Positions 35,896-45,597 of a stretch of 64,000 nucleotides of DNA are shown here, one piece after another. Each line of letters starts with the position of its first letter. The first letter of the stretch is position 1. The stretch spans positions 72,884 through 136,883 of the forward strand of contig NZ_CAMLIG010000010.1 of assembly GCF_946480185.1 (NCBI RefSeq). The letters run 5' to 3'. The stretch comes from an uncultured Pedobacter sp. (GTDB lineage: Bacteria > Bacteroidota > Bacteroidia > Sphingobacteriales > Sphingobacteriaceae). A program made the position numbers and the translations under genes. A model generated the notes under the pieces. The model did no database searches, was not told the origin of the DNA, and worked only from the letters and a program-made list of their open reading frames with translations.

Positions 35896-37185
35896 ATGGA
35901 AAAATCTAAAGGAAAGTATCGTTGGAAGATACTGAGTTTGCTTTTTATGGCAACCGTAATTAATTATATGGACCGAAGCGTAATTGGCTTTTTAGGTCCT
36001 ACTTTAAAAAACCACGTTTTTCATTGGACGGATGAGGATTATGCCAATATCCAAATCGCGTTTAAAATTGCGTATGCCGGTGGCTTACTGGTAATGGGCG
36101 CAATTATAGACAAATACGGAACTAAAATTGGCTATACCATTTCCATTATTATTTGGGGAATATTTGCCATGTCGCATTCTCTAGTTTCAAAATCAATGGG
36201 TTGGATTGGCTTTGCTATAGCACGCTTTGGTTTAGGTTTTGGAGAATCGGGGAATTTTCCGGCGGCCATAAAAGCTGTTTCAGAGTGGTTTCCTAAAAAA
36301 GAAAGAGCTTTTGCAACAGGTTTGTTTAATGCCGGCTCTAACTTTGGGGCTATTTTAGCGCCTTTGTTTATCACAACGTTTGTGGCAGATGATGGAACAA
36401 ACTGGCAATATGCATTTTTAATGACATCGGTTTTAAGCGTTACTTGGATCATTCTTTGGTGGAAAATCTACAAAAAGCCGGAAGAACATGCTAAAGTTTC
36501 AAAAGATGAGCTGAACTATATTCAAAATGATAAAGACGGCGCTGAAGACACTTCAAACGAAAAATTCACCTGGTTACAAGTCCTTCGCTGGAAAGAAACC
36601 TGGGTATTCGCTTTTGCAAAAACTACCGATGCCGTTTGGTTATTCTACCTTTTCTGGGGAGGTTTTTTCTTAAACAGAACCTTCGGGTTAGAATTACAAG
36701 GATTGGCTTTACCCATCATCGTGATTTACGTAATGGCAGATTTTGGAAGCATTTTAGGCGGCTGGATGTCCTCATTTTTAATCAAAAAAGGAATGACTGT
36801 TTATAAAGCCAGAAAATGGACTTTGTTTTTGTCGACATTATTTATTTTACCAGTGGTTTTTGCTACCCAAACCCAACACGCGTGGGTGGCTGTTTTGCTG
36901 ATTGCTTTTGCGGCAGCTGGTCACCAAGCATGGTCTGCAAATTTGTTTACCATTGTTCCAGATATGTTTCCTAAAAAATCAACCGCCTCTGTTGTGGGTA
37001 TTGGTGGAATGGTGGGCTATATAACCGCGGCCTTTTCCGATTTCTTTTTAGGAAGAGTTTTAACTGAAAGCGGGGGAATAGGATACGTTTACGCCTTCGC
37101 TATCGCTGGCTCGCTATATTTTGTTGCGCTTTTAGTACTTCATTTTTCTTTAGGCAAAATGAAACCTATAAAAGTAAATTCATAA
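35896..37185 (+). CDS. MFS transporter, hexuronate (ExuT-like), second copy
   Basis: A twelve-helix ACS-family transporter closely related in motifs to the one at 32.9 kb: NYMDRSVIGFLGPTL, ARFGLGFGESGNFPAAIKAVSEWFPKKERAFATGLFNAG and GHQAWSANLFTIVPDMFPKKSTASVVGIGG. I start at ATG 35896 (MEKSKGKYRWK), matching family length at 429 residues; a longer in-frame start at 35788 would run through the hairpin region. Divergent from the regulator. Two related transporters suggest two different uronates or affinities. Confidence 0.9.
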   Translation: MEKSKGKYRWKILSLLFMATVINYMDRSVIGFLGPTLKNHVFHWTDEDYANIQIAFKIAYAGGLLVMGAIIDKYGTKIGYTISIIIWGIFAMSHSLVSKSMGWIGFAIARFGLGFGESGNFPAAIKAVSEWFPKKERAFATGLFNAGSNFGAILAPLFITTFVADDGTNWQYAFLMTSVLSVTWIILWWKIYKKPEEHAKVSKDELNYIQNDKDGAEDTSNEKFTWLQVLRWKETWVFAFAKTTDAVWLFYLFWGGFFLNRTFGLELQGLALPIIVIYVMADFGSILGGWMSSFLIKKGMTVYKARKWTLFLSTLFILPVVFATQTQHAWVAVLLIAFAAAGHQAWSANLFTIVPDMFPKKSTASVVGIGGMVGYITAAFSDFFLGRVLTESGGIGYVYAFAIAGSLYFVALLVLHFSLGKMKPIKVNS

Positions 37186-37190
37186 AAATG

Positions 37191-37224
37191 AAAAATCAGT
37201 ACGACGATGGTCATACTGATTTTT
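37191..37224 (+). terminator. Terminator after the second MFS gene
   Basis: AAAAATCAGTA (37191-37201) pairs with TACTGATTTTT (37214-37224); 11-bp stem, 12-base loop, immediately after the stop codon and before the convergent pirin gene. Confidence 0.7.
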
Positions 37225-37254
37225 AAACCTTTTGAAATAGCTTTTATGTTGAAT

Positions 37255-37968
37255 TTAGCTCATCGGAATTTCAATAACCAAAATCTTTGCATTGCTTTTT
37301 GCTTTTAAAGTTATGCTTCCATCGGTCTCATAAACACCAATAGCATCTCGTGTTCCAAGTGCTTTTTCGGCAACCTGTATATCTCCTTCAAGAACAAAAA
37401 CATAAACGCCATCTGCTTTGTTGTTAAGGCTATAATCAATCGTTTTGCCACCGCTTAAATTTGCCAATGAAAACCATGCGTCCTGATTAATGGTAATAGC
37501 TTCATCATTTTCATCTGGCGAAACAACGGTTAAAAATTGATCTGCTTTTTGCTCCTCTGAAAATGTTTTCTGCTCATACCTAGGCTCAATGTTCTCTATT
37601 TTTGGAAAAACCCAAATCTGCAAAAAATCAACAGGCTCCTCCTTTGAAGCATTATACTCAGAATGTTGAATGCCAGAACCCGCAGACATAATCTGCACAT
37701 CGCCAGATTTGATGATCTCCTCTCTGCCAGTGCTGTCTTTATGTCTTAAAGCACCGCTTAAAGGAATGCTCACAATTTCCATATTGGCATGTCCATGAGT
37801 TCCAAAACCCATTGATTGTTCTACATGGTCGTCATTCAATACTCTTAACAATCCAAAATTCATTTTATTGGGGTCGTGATATTGCCCGAAACTAAATGAA
37901 TGATTGCTTTTTAACCAACCGAAACTGTTAAAGCCTCTTTCTTTTGCTGGATGAAAAATAGTTTTCAT
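37255..37968 (-). CDS. Pirin family protein (YhhW-like)
   Basis: Bicupin of 237 residues. FHPAKERGFNSFGWLKSNHSFSFGQYHDP, GTHGHANMEIVSIPLSGALRHKDSTG and IMSAGSGIQHSEYN hold the metal-binding histidines and glutamate of the N-terminal cupin. Homologues such as YhhW act as quercetin dioxygenase in vitro; the physiological role is unknown. Monocistronic and convergent with the MFS gene. Confidence 0.92.
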   Translation of the reverse strand: MKTIFHPAKERGFNSFGWLKSNHSFSFGQYHDPNKMNFGLLRVLNDDHVEQSMGFGTHGHANMEIVSIPLSGALRHKDSTGREEIIKSGDVQIMSAGSGIQHSEYNASKEEPVDFLQIWVFPKIENIEPRYEQKTFSEEQKADQFLTVVSPDENDEAITINQDAWFSLANLSGGKTIDYSLNNKADGVYVFVLEGDIQVAEKALGTRDAIGVYETDGSITLKAKSNAKILVIEIPMS

Positions 37969-38030
37969 ATCTATCCTTGTTTTAAATTACATGTTTAAAC
38001 ATACAAATTTTATTCCAATTGTTTATTGTG

Positions 38031-38038
38031 TATTTTTG
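38031..38038 (+). promoter_or_regulatory. Possible -7 element before the NAD(P)-binding protein gene
   Basis: TATTTTTG matches TAnnTTTG and lies 21 bp before the ATG at 38060, but no TTG is found at the usual distance. Confidence 0.25.
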
Positions 38039-38059
38039 TGGCGATAAACAACGAAACAA

Positions 38060-38716
38060 ATGAAAGAAAAGGCAATATTGTTAGGTGCAAGCGGACTTAT
38101 TGGCAGTCATTTGTTAAAGTTATTGCTTGATAGCCCTGGTTATGGAGAAATAACGGTTTATGTTCGAAAAGTATTGCCTATTAATCATGACAAACTTAAA
38201 CAAATTGTCACTGATTTCAAGGATCTAAAAGAGTTGGACAACGGTGTCTTAGGCTCGATAGTGTTTTGTTGTTTAGGTTCTACTAAAAGTAAAACTCCAA
38301 ACCTAAAAGATTACAGGAAAGTTGATGTTGATATTCCCCTATATTTTGCTGAGCAGGCTTTAAAAAACAATGCCCGCCAATACCATTTAGTAAGTGCTAT
38401 AGGGGCAAACGCTAAATCCAGCAACTTTTATAGCAAGATGAAGGGGCAAATAGAAGGCGCTATAAAAGCGTTGAACTATGAGACCACACATATTTACCAG
38501 CCTTCCTTTTTACGTGGCGATAGAAAAGAAAATAGACCAATAGAGAAATTTCTACTCCCAATAATGCGTTTAGTAGATTTGGCTTTAGTTGGGCCGCTTA
38601 AAAAATATCAGAGTATTGATGCAGAAGATGTTGCTAAAGCAATGTTTAATGAATCAATTAAAAATAAAAGAGGCATCTTTGTGCACAATTCAGAACAAAT
38701 TAAAAGATTAGTGTGA
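38060..38716 (+). CDS. NAD(P)-binding Rossmann-fold protein (TIP30/HTATIP2-like)
   Basis: 218 residues with an N-terminal dinucleotide-binding loop GASGLIGSHLLKLLL, IVFCCLGSTKSK, and YHLVSAIGANAKSSNFYSKMKGQIE (an atypical-SDR YxxxK). Resembles the HTATIP2/oxidoreductase group of extended SDRs; substrate unknown. The stop overlaps the start of the ABC-F gene (GTGA), so the two are translationally coupled. Confidence 0.85.
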   Translation: MKEKAILLGASGLIGSHLLKLLLDSPGYGEITVYVRKVLPINHDKLKQIVTDFKDLKELDNGVLGSIVFCCLGSTKSKTPNLKDYRKVDVDIPLYFAEQALKNNARQYHLVSAIGANAKSSNFYSKMKGQIEGAIKALNYETTHIYQPSFLRGDRKENRPIEKFLLPIMRLVDLALVGPLKKYQSIDAEDVAKAMFNESIKNKRGIFVHNSEQIKRLV

Positions 38717-40566
38717 GTATAGTATCAGCGGAACAGTTAGGCCACGCCTTTAATGACCAGTGGCTTTTTAAAAATTTAACCTTTGGCCTTCATCAAGGGC
38801 AAAGAGTAGCTTTAGTAGGTGTAAATGGCGCAGGAAAATCTACACTTCTTAAATTATTAGCAGAAAAGATTAAGCCAAGCGAAGGAAAAGTAGTAAAAGC
38901 AAAAGATATCAGATTTGGTTATTTAGAACAAGATCCAAAGTTTGAAGCAGGCCAAAGTATCAGCGATTTCATTTTTAGTTTAGATAACCGCCAACAACAA
39001 ATCATTAGAGAATATGAGGAATTGTTGGAACAGAAAAATCCTGACGTTGACGAAATCACCCGCTTAACTGAAGAGCTCAGCAATCTTGAAGCTTGGGAAT
39101 ACGAACATGAGATTAAAACTATTTTAGGCCGTTTGGATATTCATCACCTTGATCAAAAAATTGATACTTTATCAGGCGGACAGCGAAAAAGATTAAGTCT
39201 TGCCAAATTATTGATAGATGAACCTGATGTTTATGTAATTGATGAGCCTACCAACCATCTGGATATTGACACCATTGAATGGTTAGAAAGTTATTTGACA
39301 TCGGGAGGAAAAACCATTTTAATGGTTACCCACGATAGGTACTTTTTAGATAATGTTTGCAATGAGATTATTGAGTTAGAAAACGGTCAAGTTTATACTT
39401 ATAAAGGTAAATATGCTTACTATCTGGAGAAAAAGGCAGAACAGGATGCGATAAATAGCACCGTTTTAGCAAAAAACAAAAACCTTTTAAAGAAAGAATT
39501 AGAGTGGATGCGTCGCATGCCACAAGCCAGGGGAACCAAATCAAAAGCCAGAATTGATTCTTTTTATGAGCTGGAAGATAAAACTAAAGGTCAGTTTAAT
39601 AAAGAGTCTGTAAAACTTGATGTTAAAGTTAGCCGACAAGGAAAACAAATTTTAGAATTACACCATGTCGCCAAAAACTTCCAAAACAGAAATATTCTAA
39701 AAGATTTTAGTTACGTATTTAAAAAAGGCGACAAAGTTGGTTTAACAGGTAAAAACGGAACAGGTAAATCTACTTTACTGAATATTATTACTAACGAATT
39801 AAAACCAGATAAAGGCGAGGTTGTTATTGGAGAAACTACAGTTTTTGGATATTACCATCAATCAGGTTTAAGTTTTGATGAAAGTGAACGCGTAATTGAT
39901 GTAGTAAAAAATATCGCTGAGTTTATAACAATGTCGGACGGAAAAACAATTTCTGCTTCTCAGCTTTTAACACATTTCTTATTTCCTCCGAAAAAACAAC
40001 ACGGTTTCGTGAATTTACTAAGCGGTGGAGAGAAAAAACGTTTGCACCTAATGAAAGTATTGATTAAGAATCCTAACTTCTTAATTTTAGATGAGCCAAC
40101 CAACGATTTAGATATTGATACCTTAAATGTATTAGAAGAATTCTTAGAAAATTACTCAGGAGTTCTTCTTTTAGTTTCTCACGACAGGTATTTGGTTGAT
40201 AAATTAACGGATCAGTTATTTGTATTAGAAGGAAACGGCGATGTAAGAATATTTAATGGCAACTATACCTCGTACAGAGAAGAAGCTGAACTTGAAAAAG
40301 CACTTCATAAGGAGATTAAATCGGCGCCAGCCCCTCAACCACAAAAAGAAGTAACAAAAACCAAGCTTTCTTATAAAGAGAAAATAGAACTCGAAAGTAT
40401 TGAAAAAGAAATTTTAGCAATAGAAGAAACCATAGCTAAATTAACGGAAAAGCTTAATTACGAAACTAATCATGAAAAACTCATTGAAATTTCGGAAGAA
40501 ATAAAAAAGACCACTGCGTTGTTGGATGACAAAACAATTAGGTGGTTAAGCTTAAGTGAAGAATAG
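38713..40566 (+). CDS. ABC-F family ATP-binding protein (Uup-like)
   Basis: Two ATPase domains and no membrane helices. Walker A GVNGAGKST and GKNGTGKST, signature LSGGQRKRLSLAK and LSGGEKKRLHLMK, Walker B VYVIDEPTNHLDID and FLILDEPTNDLDID, then a C-terminal coiled-coil (about residues 545-617) as in Uup. ABC-F proteins act at the ribosome or on DNA junctions; they are not transporters. The start is GTG at 38713, overlapping the previous gene by 4 bp. Length 617. Confidence 0.93.
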   Translation: MSIVSAEQLGHAFNDQWLFKNLTFGLHQGQRVALVGVNGAGKSTLLKLLAEKIKPSEGKVVKAKDIRFGYLEQDPKFEAGQSISDFIFSLDNRQQQIIREYEELLEQKNPDVDEITRLTEELSNLEAWEYEHEIKTILGRLDIHHLDQKIDTLSGGQRKRLSLAKLLIDEPDVYVIDEPTNHLDIDTIEWLESYLTSGGKTILMVTHDRYFLDNVCNEIIELENGQVYTYKGKYAYYLEKKAEQDAINSTVLAKNKNLLKKELEWMRRMPQARGTKSKARIDSFYELEDKTKGQFNKESVKLDVKVSRQGKQILELHHVAKNFQNRNILKDFSYVFKKGDKVGLTGKNGTGKSTLLNIITNELKPDKGEVVIGETTVFGYYHQSGLSFDESERVIDVVKNIAEFITMSDGKTISASQLLTHFLFPPKKQHGFVNLLSGGEKKRLHLMKVLIKNPNFLILDEPTNDLDIDTLNVLEEFLENYSGVLLLVSHDRYLVDKLTDQLFVLEGNGDVRIFNGNYTSYREEAELEKALHKEIKSAPAPQPQKEVTKTKLSYKEKIELESIEKEILAIEETIAKLTEKLNYETNHEKLIEISEEIKKTTALLDDKTIRWLSLSEE

Positions 40567-40567
40567 T

Positions 40568-40816
40568 ATGAATGCCGCAAACTGTATAGCAACTATTGGT
40601 GTTGGAATTTTACTACTTGGCTTTTTTTTAAATATAGCCGGAAAAATAAGTGCCAAACACAAGCTTTACAGTCTGCTTAATTTAATTGGAGGAATATTAA
40701 GTGCGTACGCTTCATGGATAGCTCATTTTTATCCTTTTGTAGCCCTAAATATAGTATGGTCAATCACGGCACTAACTTTCCTTTTAAAAGCGAGTGTTCC
40801 ACGTGAAACAAAATAA
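40568..40816 (+). CDS. Small membrane protein (CBU_0592-like)
   Basis: About 82 residues with three hydrophobic helices (CIATIGVGILLLGFFLNIAG, LYSLLNLIGGILSAYASWIA, FVALNIVWSITALTFLLKA). This resembles the CBU_0592 family of unknown function. I use ATG 40568 (MNAANC), directly after the ABC-F stop; an ATG at 40556 would overlap it. The last codons contain a parS site, so the protein ends SVPRETK because of the DNA element. Confidence 0.7.
   Translation: MNAANCIATIGVGILLLGFFLNIAGKISAKHKLYSLLNLIGGILSAYASWIAHFYPFVALNIVWSITALTFLLKASVPRETK
40795..40810. promoter_or_regulatory. parS site 1 (ParB binding)
   Basis: TGTTCCACGTGAAACA is a 16/16 match to the well-known bacterial parS sequence used by ParB/Spo0J for chromosome segregation. 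It overlaps the 3' end of the small membrane protein gene. Confidence 0.85.
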
Positions 40817-40837
40817 AAAAATAATAGTGGGCCTTTT

Positions 40838-40853
40838 TGTTCCACGTGAAACA
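40838..40853. promoter_or_regulatory. parS site 2 (ParB binding)
   Basis: A second, identical TGTTCCACGTGAAACA on the same strand, 43 bp (start to start) from the first and ending 7 bp before the mnmG ATG. A pair of perfect copies is very unlikely by chance. Confidence 0.87.
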
Positions 40854-40860
40854 TATCAAG

Positions 40861-42723
40861 ATGTTTAAAAAATATAATGTAATTGTAGTAGGTGCCGGTC
40901 ATGCCGGATGTGAAGCGGCCGCGGCCGCAGCGAACTTAGGTTCTTCTGTACTTTTGGTAACGATGAACATGGCTACTATCGCTCAGATGAGCTGTAATCC
41001 GGCCATGGGAGGGGTAGCTAAAGGACAAATCGTTAGAGAGATAGATGCGATGGGCGGGCAGTCCGGAATTATATCAGACAAAACCACCATTCAGTTCAGG
41101 ATGTTGAATAAATCAAAGGGTCCTGCTATGTGGTCTCCCAGAGCACAAATTGACAGAATGAGATTTGCTGATGAATGGCGATTAACACTGGAACAAACGC
41201 CAAATGTCGACTTCTGGCAAGATATGGTTTCAGGGATAATCGTTAAGGACGGAAGAGCCTCCGGCGTAGTCACCTCTTTAGGATTAGAGATTGAAGCTGA
41301 TGCTGTGGTTTTAACCAACGGCACCTTTTTAAACGGTGTGATCCATATCGGTGAGAAAAAAATGGGCGGAGGAAGAACAGCAGAACGAGCGGCAACCGGG
41401 ATTACAGAACAATTAGTACAACTAGGTTTTGAATCTGGCAGAATGAAAACCGGAACACCACCTCGAGTGGACGGAAGATCTCTAGACTATTCTAAAATGG
41501 AGGAACAATGGGGAGATACTGATGGAGGAAAATTTTCATATACCGATACCACAGCACCATCAGAACAAAGGTGCTGTTGGATTACTTATACAAATTCAGA
41601 TGTTCACGAAACGTTAAAAGAAGGTTTCGAAAAATCGCCAATGTTTACCGGTAGGATTAAAGGTTTGGGTCCAAGATACTGCCCATCCATTGAAGACAAA
41701 ATAAACAGATTTGCAGAACGAGACCGTCACCAAATATTTGTAGAACCTGAAGGATGGAATACTGTAGAGATCTATGTTAATGGTTTCTCCACTTCTTTAC
41801 CGGAAGATGTGCAACATAAAGCACTAAAGAAAATTCCCGGCTTTGAAAACGTAAAAATGTTTAGGCCGGGATACGCCATTGAATACGACTTCTTCCCTCC
41901 TACGCAATTAAATCTCACGCTTGAAACCAAACTGGTTTCTAACCTTTATTTTGCAGGCCAAATTAATGGAACTACGGGATATGAAGAAGCCGCCGCACAA
42001 GGTTTTGTTGCCGGAATAAATGCACACCAAAAAATTAATGAAAAAGAAGCTTTAATTTTAAAACGTTCTGAATCTTATATCGGTGTTTTGATAGACGATT
42101 TGGTAACCAAAGGAACAGAAGAGCCTTATCGGATGTTTACTTCAAGAGCAGAGCATCGTTTATTGCTTCGCCAGGATAATGCAGATGAAAGACTTACCCC
42201 TATAGCACATAAACTAGGATTGGTTAACGATGCAAGACTGGCTAAAGTAAACGAAAAAATTGCCAATGCCATGGTTATCATTCAATACGGCAAAGACTTT
42301 TCGGTAGCAAAAGAGATTGCCAATCCAATTTTAGAAGAACTTGGAACTTCAACCCTAACTCAAAATGCAAAAGTTCATACCTTACTCGGACGCCCACAGG
42401 TAAACATTAACGACATTAGAAGAATGTCTGACAAATTTGATCAATTTTTAAATCAGTTCGAAAAAGAAACTATTGAACAAGCTGAGATTAAAATAAAGTA
42501 CGAAAGCTATTTTGAAAAAGAATTAGAGATTATTGACAAGATGAAAAAAATGGAGGACAAAGAAATTAATCCGGAATTTAACTACCATACCTTACAATCT
42601 CTATCAAAAGAAGCTCGAGAGAAATTGATGAAAATAAAACCTCGAACTTTAGGACAAGCTTCAAGAATTTCTGGTGTTACACCTTCGGATATTTCGGTTT
42701 TGATGGTACATATTAGCAGATAA
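40861..42723 (+). CDS. mnmG: tRNA uridine-5-carboxymethylaminomethyl modification enzyme MnmG
   Basis: FAD protein that with MnmE modifies U34 of several tRNAs. N-terminal FAD motif [19 protein letters not shown], then [32 protein letters not shown] and [18 protein letters not shown] are typical. I start at ATG 40861 ([11 protein letters not shown]); a TTG eight codons upstream would run through parS site 2. Length 620. In many bacteria mnmG (gidA) is a neighbour of oriC. Confidence 0.97.
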   Translation: MFKKYNVIVVGAGHAGCEAAAAAANLGSSVLLVTMNMATIAQMSCNPAMGGVAKGQIVREIDAMGGQSGIISDKTTIQFRMLNKSKGPAMWSPRAQIDRMRFADEWRLTLEQTPNVDFWQDMVSGIIVKDGRASGVVTSLGLEIEADAVVLTNGTFLNGVIHIGEKKMGGGRTAERAATGITEQLVQLGFESGRMKTGTPPRVDGRSLDYSKMEEQWGDTDGGKFSYTDTTAPSEQRCCWITYTNSDVHETLKEGFEKSPMFTGRIKGLGPRYCPSIEDKINRFAERDRHQIFVEPEGWNTVEIYVNGFSTSLPEDVQHKALKKIPGFENVKMFRPGYAIEYDFFPPTQLNLTLETKLVSNLYFAGQINGTTGYEEAAAQGFVAGINAHQKINEKEALILKRSESYIGVLIDDLVTKGTEEPYRMFTSRAEHRLLLRQDNADERLTPIAHKLGLVNDARLAKVNEKIANAMVIIQYGKDFSVAKEIANPILEELGTSTLTQNAKVHTLLGRPQVNINDIRRMSDKFDQFLNQFEKETIEQAEIKIKYESYFEKELEIIDKMKKMEDKEINPEFNYHTLQSLSKEAREKLMKIKPRTLGQASRISGVTPSDISVLMVHISR

Positions 42724-42850
42724 GTATAATTTATTGATTATCAGTAATTTATAAAAATTAAATATAAGCTGTTTTTTTCTAAAGTTAATATCATTTGTTC
42801 AAAAAAACCAAAATTCCTTTAAATCGCTTAAAAACAGCATTAAATTAAAA

Positions 42851-44461
42851 ATGAATAAAAAAGCTCAAAATATAGCCCTATTTCTCTACGCCATTTTATG
42901 TGTTGCTTGTGCAAGTTTAAAAACGCCTGAAGGTGGGCCACGTGATAAAACACCGCCAAAAGTATTGGTTGAAAATCCTAAAAATTTATCACGAAACTTC
43001 ACTGGCAAAAAAGTTGAAATAACTTTTGACGAATATTTTAAATTAAGCAATGAGTATAGCGAAGTAAGTGTATCTCCTGCACAAGAAATTCCACCGATTT
43101 TAAAAATCAAACAAAAAACCTTAAGCATAAATTTTAAAGATTCACTTGAAGCAAATACCACCTACACGATAAATTTTGGTAAAGCAATACAAGATGTAAA
43201 TGAGTCCAACGTTTTAAAAAACTATAGTTACGTTTTCGCAACAGGAGACCATTTAGATTCTCTTCAAATTAAGGGAAAAGTCATTAATGCCATCGATAAC
43301 AAAACTGCAAAAGACATCACGGTTTTTATCATACCAATAAGTAGAGACTCCATTTTTGGGAAGAAAAAACCTTCTATTTATACTACTACTGATAGTGCTG
43401 GAAATTTTGGCTTAAAAAACTTACGCGAAGATAAATATAGAATATATGCATTGAAAGAAACAGGAGTAGACAGAATTTACAACTCACCAAACGAAGAAAT
43501 AGCGTTTTTAAAAGATTCCATACATCTTACAAAAGATACTTCCGGAATTGTACTAAAATTGTTTAAAGAAGTTCCAGAAAGGTTTAGAACAACCGACCAA
43601 AAGATAAATCCTGATGGAAAAATAACAATGCTTTTTAACCGACCAATAAACAAACCCAATATTAGGTTTTTAGATGATCCGGGTATTAAAGACCCTATTA
43701 TTGAATTCAACCCAAAAGGAGATAGCTTAGCTATATGGTTACGAGAAATTAAATTTGACTCCTTAAAAGTAGTAGTCAACGAAGATAAAATTGCCTTAGA
43801 CACCATTACTTTTAGACGCAGCCAAAAAGACGAATATAAGCGTACCATATTATTTAACAATAATTTATCTGGAGGCAAAATTGCTCCACAACAACAGCTC
43901 ATTCTTACTTTTAACCAACCAATAGACAAAATTGACGAAAGCAAAGTTGGTTTATATATTGATTCTACAAAACTAAATGGGCTGACCATAAAAAAGTTGC
44001 CACCCTCCGATAGAAAATATGAATTTCAATATAAATGGCAAACAAAAAAGGCTTACAACCTGATACTAGAAGATGGTGCAGTAACTGATATTTACGGTAC
44101 AACAAATAAACAGCTCAAACTCTCGTTCTCCTTAGATGAAATAGAAAACTATGGAAACCTAAGTCTAAAGGTCACTAAAACAGACAGCCTAAAAAATTAT
44201 GTAGTACAATTAGTTACAGATAACGGAGACTTGTACAAACAAAACCGGGTAACTAAAAATACCACCTTACACTACAATTTTATTCCCACCAATAAATATA
44301 AAGTAAAAGTAATTGAGGATGATAATAATAACGGCGAATACGATACAGGCAATCTTCGTTTAAAAAGGCAACCTGAAAAGGTTTATATATTTGATAAAGA
44401 GATTATTACAAGAGCAAATTGGGATAGAGAAGAAATAATTGTAATCCCAGATAAGTTCTAA
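42851..44461 (+). CDS. Lipoprotein with Big_5-type Ig-like N-terminal domain, function unknown
   Basis: 536 residues with a signal (ALFLYAILCVACA; lipid cysteine in VACAS) followed by TPEGGPRDKTPPKV, the opening of Bacteroidota proteins with a Big_5 Ig-like domain (EITFDEYFKL to TYTINFGKAIQD). A carboxypeptidase-regulatory-like region (VINAIDNKTAKDITVFI to YRIYALKE) follows, and further beta-rich stretches to the end (DDNNNGEYDTGNLR). Probably on the outer membrane or periplasmic. No enzyme motif. Located between mnmG and an FMN reductase on the same strand. Confidence 0.8.
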   Translation: MNKKAQNIALFLYAILCVACASLKTPEGGPRDKTPPKVLVENPKNLSRNFTGKKVEITFDEYFKLSNEYSEVSVSPAQEIPPILKIKQKTLSINFKDSLEANTTYTINFGKAIQDVNESNVLKNYSYVFATGDHLDSLQIKGKVINAIDNKTAKDITVFIIPISRDSIFGKKKPSIYTTTDSAGNFGLKNLREDKYRIYALKETGVDRIYNSPNEEIAFLKDSIHLTKDTSGIVLKLFKEVPERFRTTDQKINPDGKITMLFNRPINKPNIRFLDDPGIKDPIIEFNPKGDSLAIWLREIKFDSLKVVVNEDKIALDTITFRRSQKDEYKRTILFNNNLSGGKIAPQQQLILTFNQPIDKIDESKVGLYIDSTKLNGLTIKKLPPSDRKYEFQYKWQTKKAYNLILEDGAVTDIYGTTNKQLKLSFSLDEIENYGNLSLKVTKTDSLKNYVVQLVTDNGDLYKQNRVTKNTTLHYNFIPTNKYKVKVIEDDNNNGEYDTGNLRLKRQPEKVYIFDKEIITRANWDREEIIVIPDKF

Positions 44462-44496
44462 AGCTAACTAACTGATATTAAATTTAGGGAGAACCT

Positions 44497-45078
44497 ATGA
44501 AATACAAATTAAAAATAATTGTCGGCAGTACCAGGCCAGGGAGAAAAGGGATTATTATAGCTAACTGGTTTAATGATATAGCAATCCAAAAACCAGAATT
44601 TGTAGTAGAGCTTTTAGATCTTAAAGAAATAAATCTACCTTTCTTTGATGAAGAAGAACACCCGCGTTTACAAAAATATGTTAAAGAACATACAAAAAAC
44701 TGGAGTAAAAAAATTGCTGAAGCTGATGCTTTTGTAGTAGTTACTCCTGAATATAATTACAGTTACCCGGCGACTTTAAAAAACGCTTTTGACTTTTTAG
44801 TTTTAGAATGGGCGGAAAAACCAATGGCTTTTGTAAGCTATGGCGGATTATCTGGAGGAACAAGAGCAGTACAGGAACTTAAAGCAACCGTAACAACATT
44901 AGGAATGATGCCTTTACCGCAAGCCGTAAATATTCCTTTCTTTGCTCAACATATCAATACAGAAGGTATATTTGAAGGGCCTGAGTCCTTAGAAAAATCT
45001 GCTAACAACGTTCTACACAATTTATTGAGATGGACCGAAGCTTTAAAAGGTATGCGAGATAAAATTAAAACACAATAA
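44497..45078 (+). CDS. NADPH-dependent FMN reductase family protein
   Basis: Flavodoxin-like fold, 193 residues. IIVGSTRPGRKG binds FMN phosphate, VVVTPEYNYSYPATLKNAFDFL is the second flavin loop, and SYGGLSGGTRAVQELK the third. Reduces quinones, chromate or azo compounds in relatives; natural substrate unknown. A good ribosome binding site (agggag) precedes the ATG. Confidence 0.9.
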   Translation: MKYKLKIIVGSTRPGRKGIIIANWFNDIAIQKPEFVVELLDLKEINLPFFDEEEHPRLQKYVKEHTKNWSKKIAEADAFVVVTPEYNYSYPATLKNAFDFLVLEWAEKPMAFVSYGGLSGGTRAVQELKATVTTLGMMPLPQAVNIPFFAQHINTEGIFEGPESLEKSANNVLHNLLRWTEALKGMRDKIKTQ

Positions 45079-45086
45079 AAATATAT

Positions 45087-45596
45087 CTATTCAAACCATC
45101 CCGCATACATTACGTAATTATGCGGTAACTTCTTCAACATTTCACGCTGTTCATCAGTAATAGGCTTGATTTTTTTAGCCGGAACGCCAGCGTACAAATA
45201 CCCAGTTTCACAAACAGTATTTTCTAAAACCACTGCTCCGGCGGCGATGATACAAAACTCTTCAACAACAGCATCATCCATTACTATAGACCCCATCCCA
45301 ATCAAAACATGATCTTTTAAAGTACATCCATGTACCAAAGCATTATGCCCTACAGAAACATAACTACCGATAGTTGTAGCAGCCTTTAAATAAGTAGCAT
45401 GAATAACTGTACCATCCTGAATGTTGGTATAATCTCCAATGGTAATGCTGTTTACATCTCCTCTAATTACGGTATTAAACCAAACGGAACAATGGTGACC
45501 CATAATTACATCGCCCACAATAGTAGCGTTATCTGCTATAAAAAAATCGCTACCCCAAACAGGAAACTTATCTTTAACTGGAAGTATCAACGGCAT
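45087..45596 (-). CDS. Gamma-carbonic anhydrase family protein (YrdA/PaaY-like)
   Basis: 169 residues forming a left-handed beta-helix of hexapeptide repeats. NTVIRGDVNSITIGDYTNIQDGTVIH, VGHNALVHGC and IGMGSIVMD carry the metal-ligand histidines. Ending AGVPAKKIKPI as in PaaY/YrdA. Enzymatic activity is often not established for this group. It follows nadB with no gap (1 bp), so cotranscribed. Confidence 0.9.
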   Translation of the reverse strand: MPLILPVKDKFPVWGSDFFIADNATIVGDVIMGHHCSVWFNTVIRGDVNSITIGDYTNIQDGTVIHATYLKAATTIGSYVSVGHNALVHGCTLKDHVLIGMGSIVMDDAVVEEFCIIAAGAVVLENTVCETGYLYAGVPAKKIKPITDEQREMLKKLPHNYVMYAGWFE

Positions 45597-45597
45597 A

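Noticed and set aside
40837..40860. Eight-codon N-terminal extension of mnmG from TTG
   Set aside because: The extension is encoded by parS site 2; the ATG at 40861 gives the usual MnmG start.
42768..42837. GCTGTTTTT / AAAAACAGC inverted words after mnmG
   Set aside because: The loop is over 50 bases and the arms are A/T runs; not convincing as a terminator or operator.
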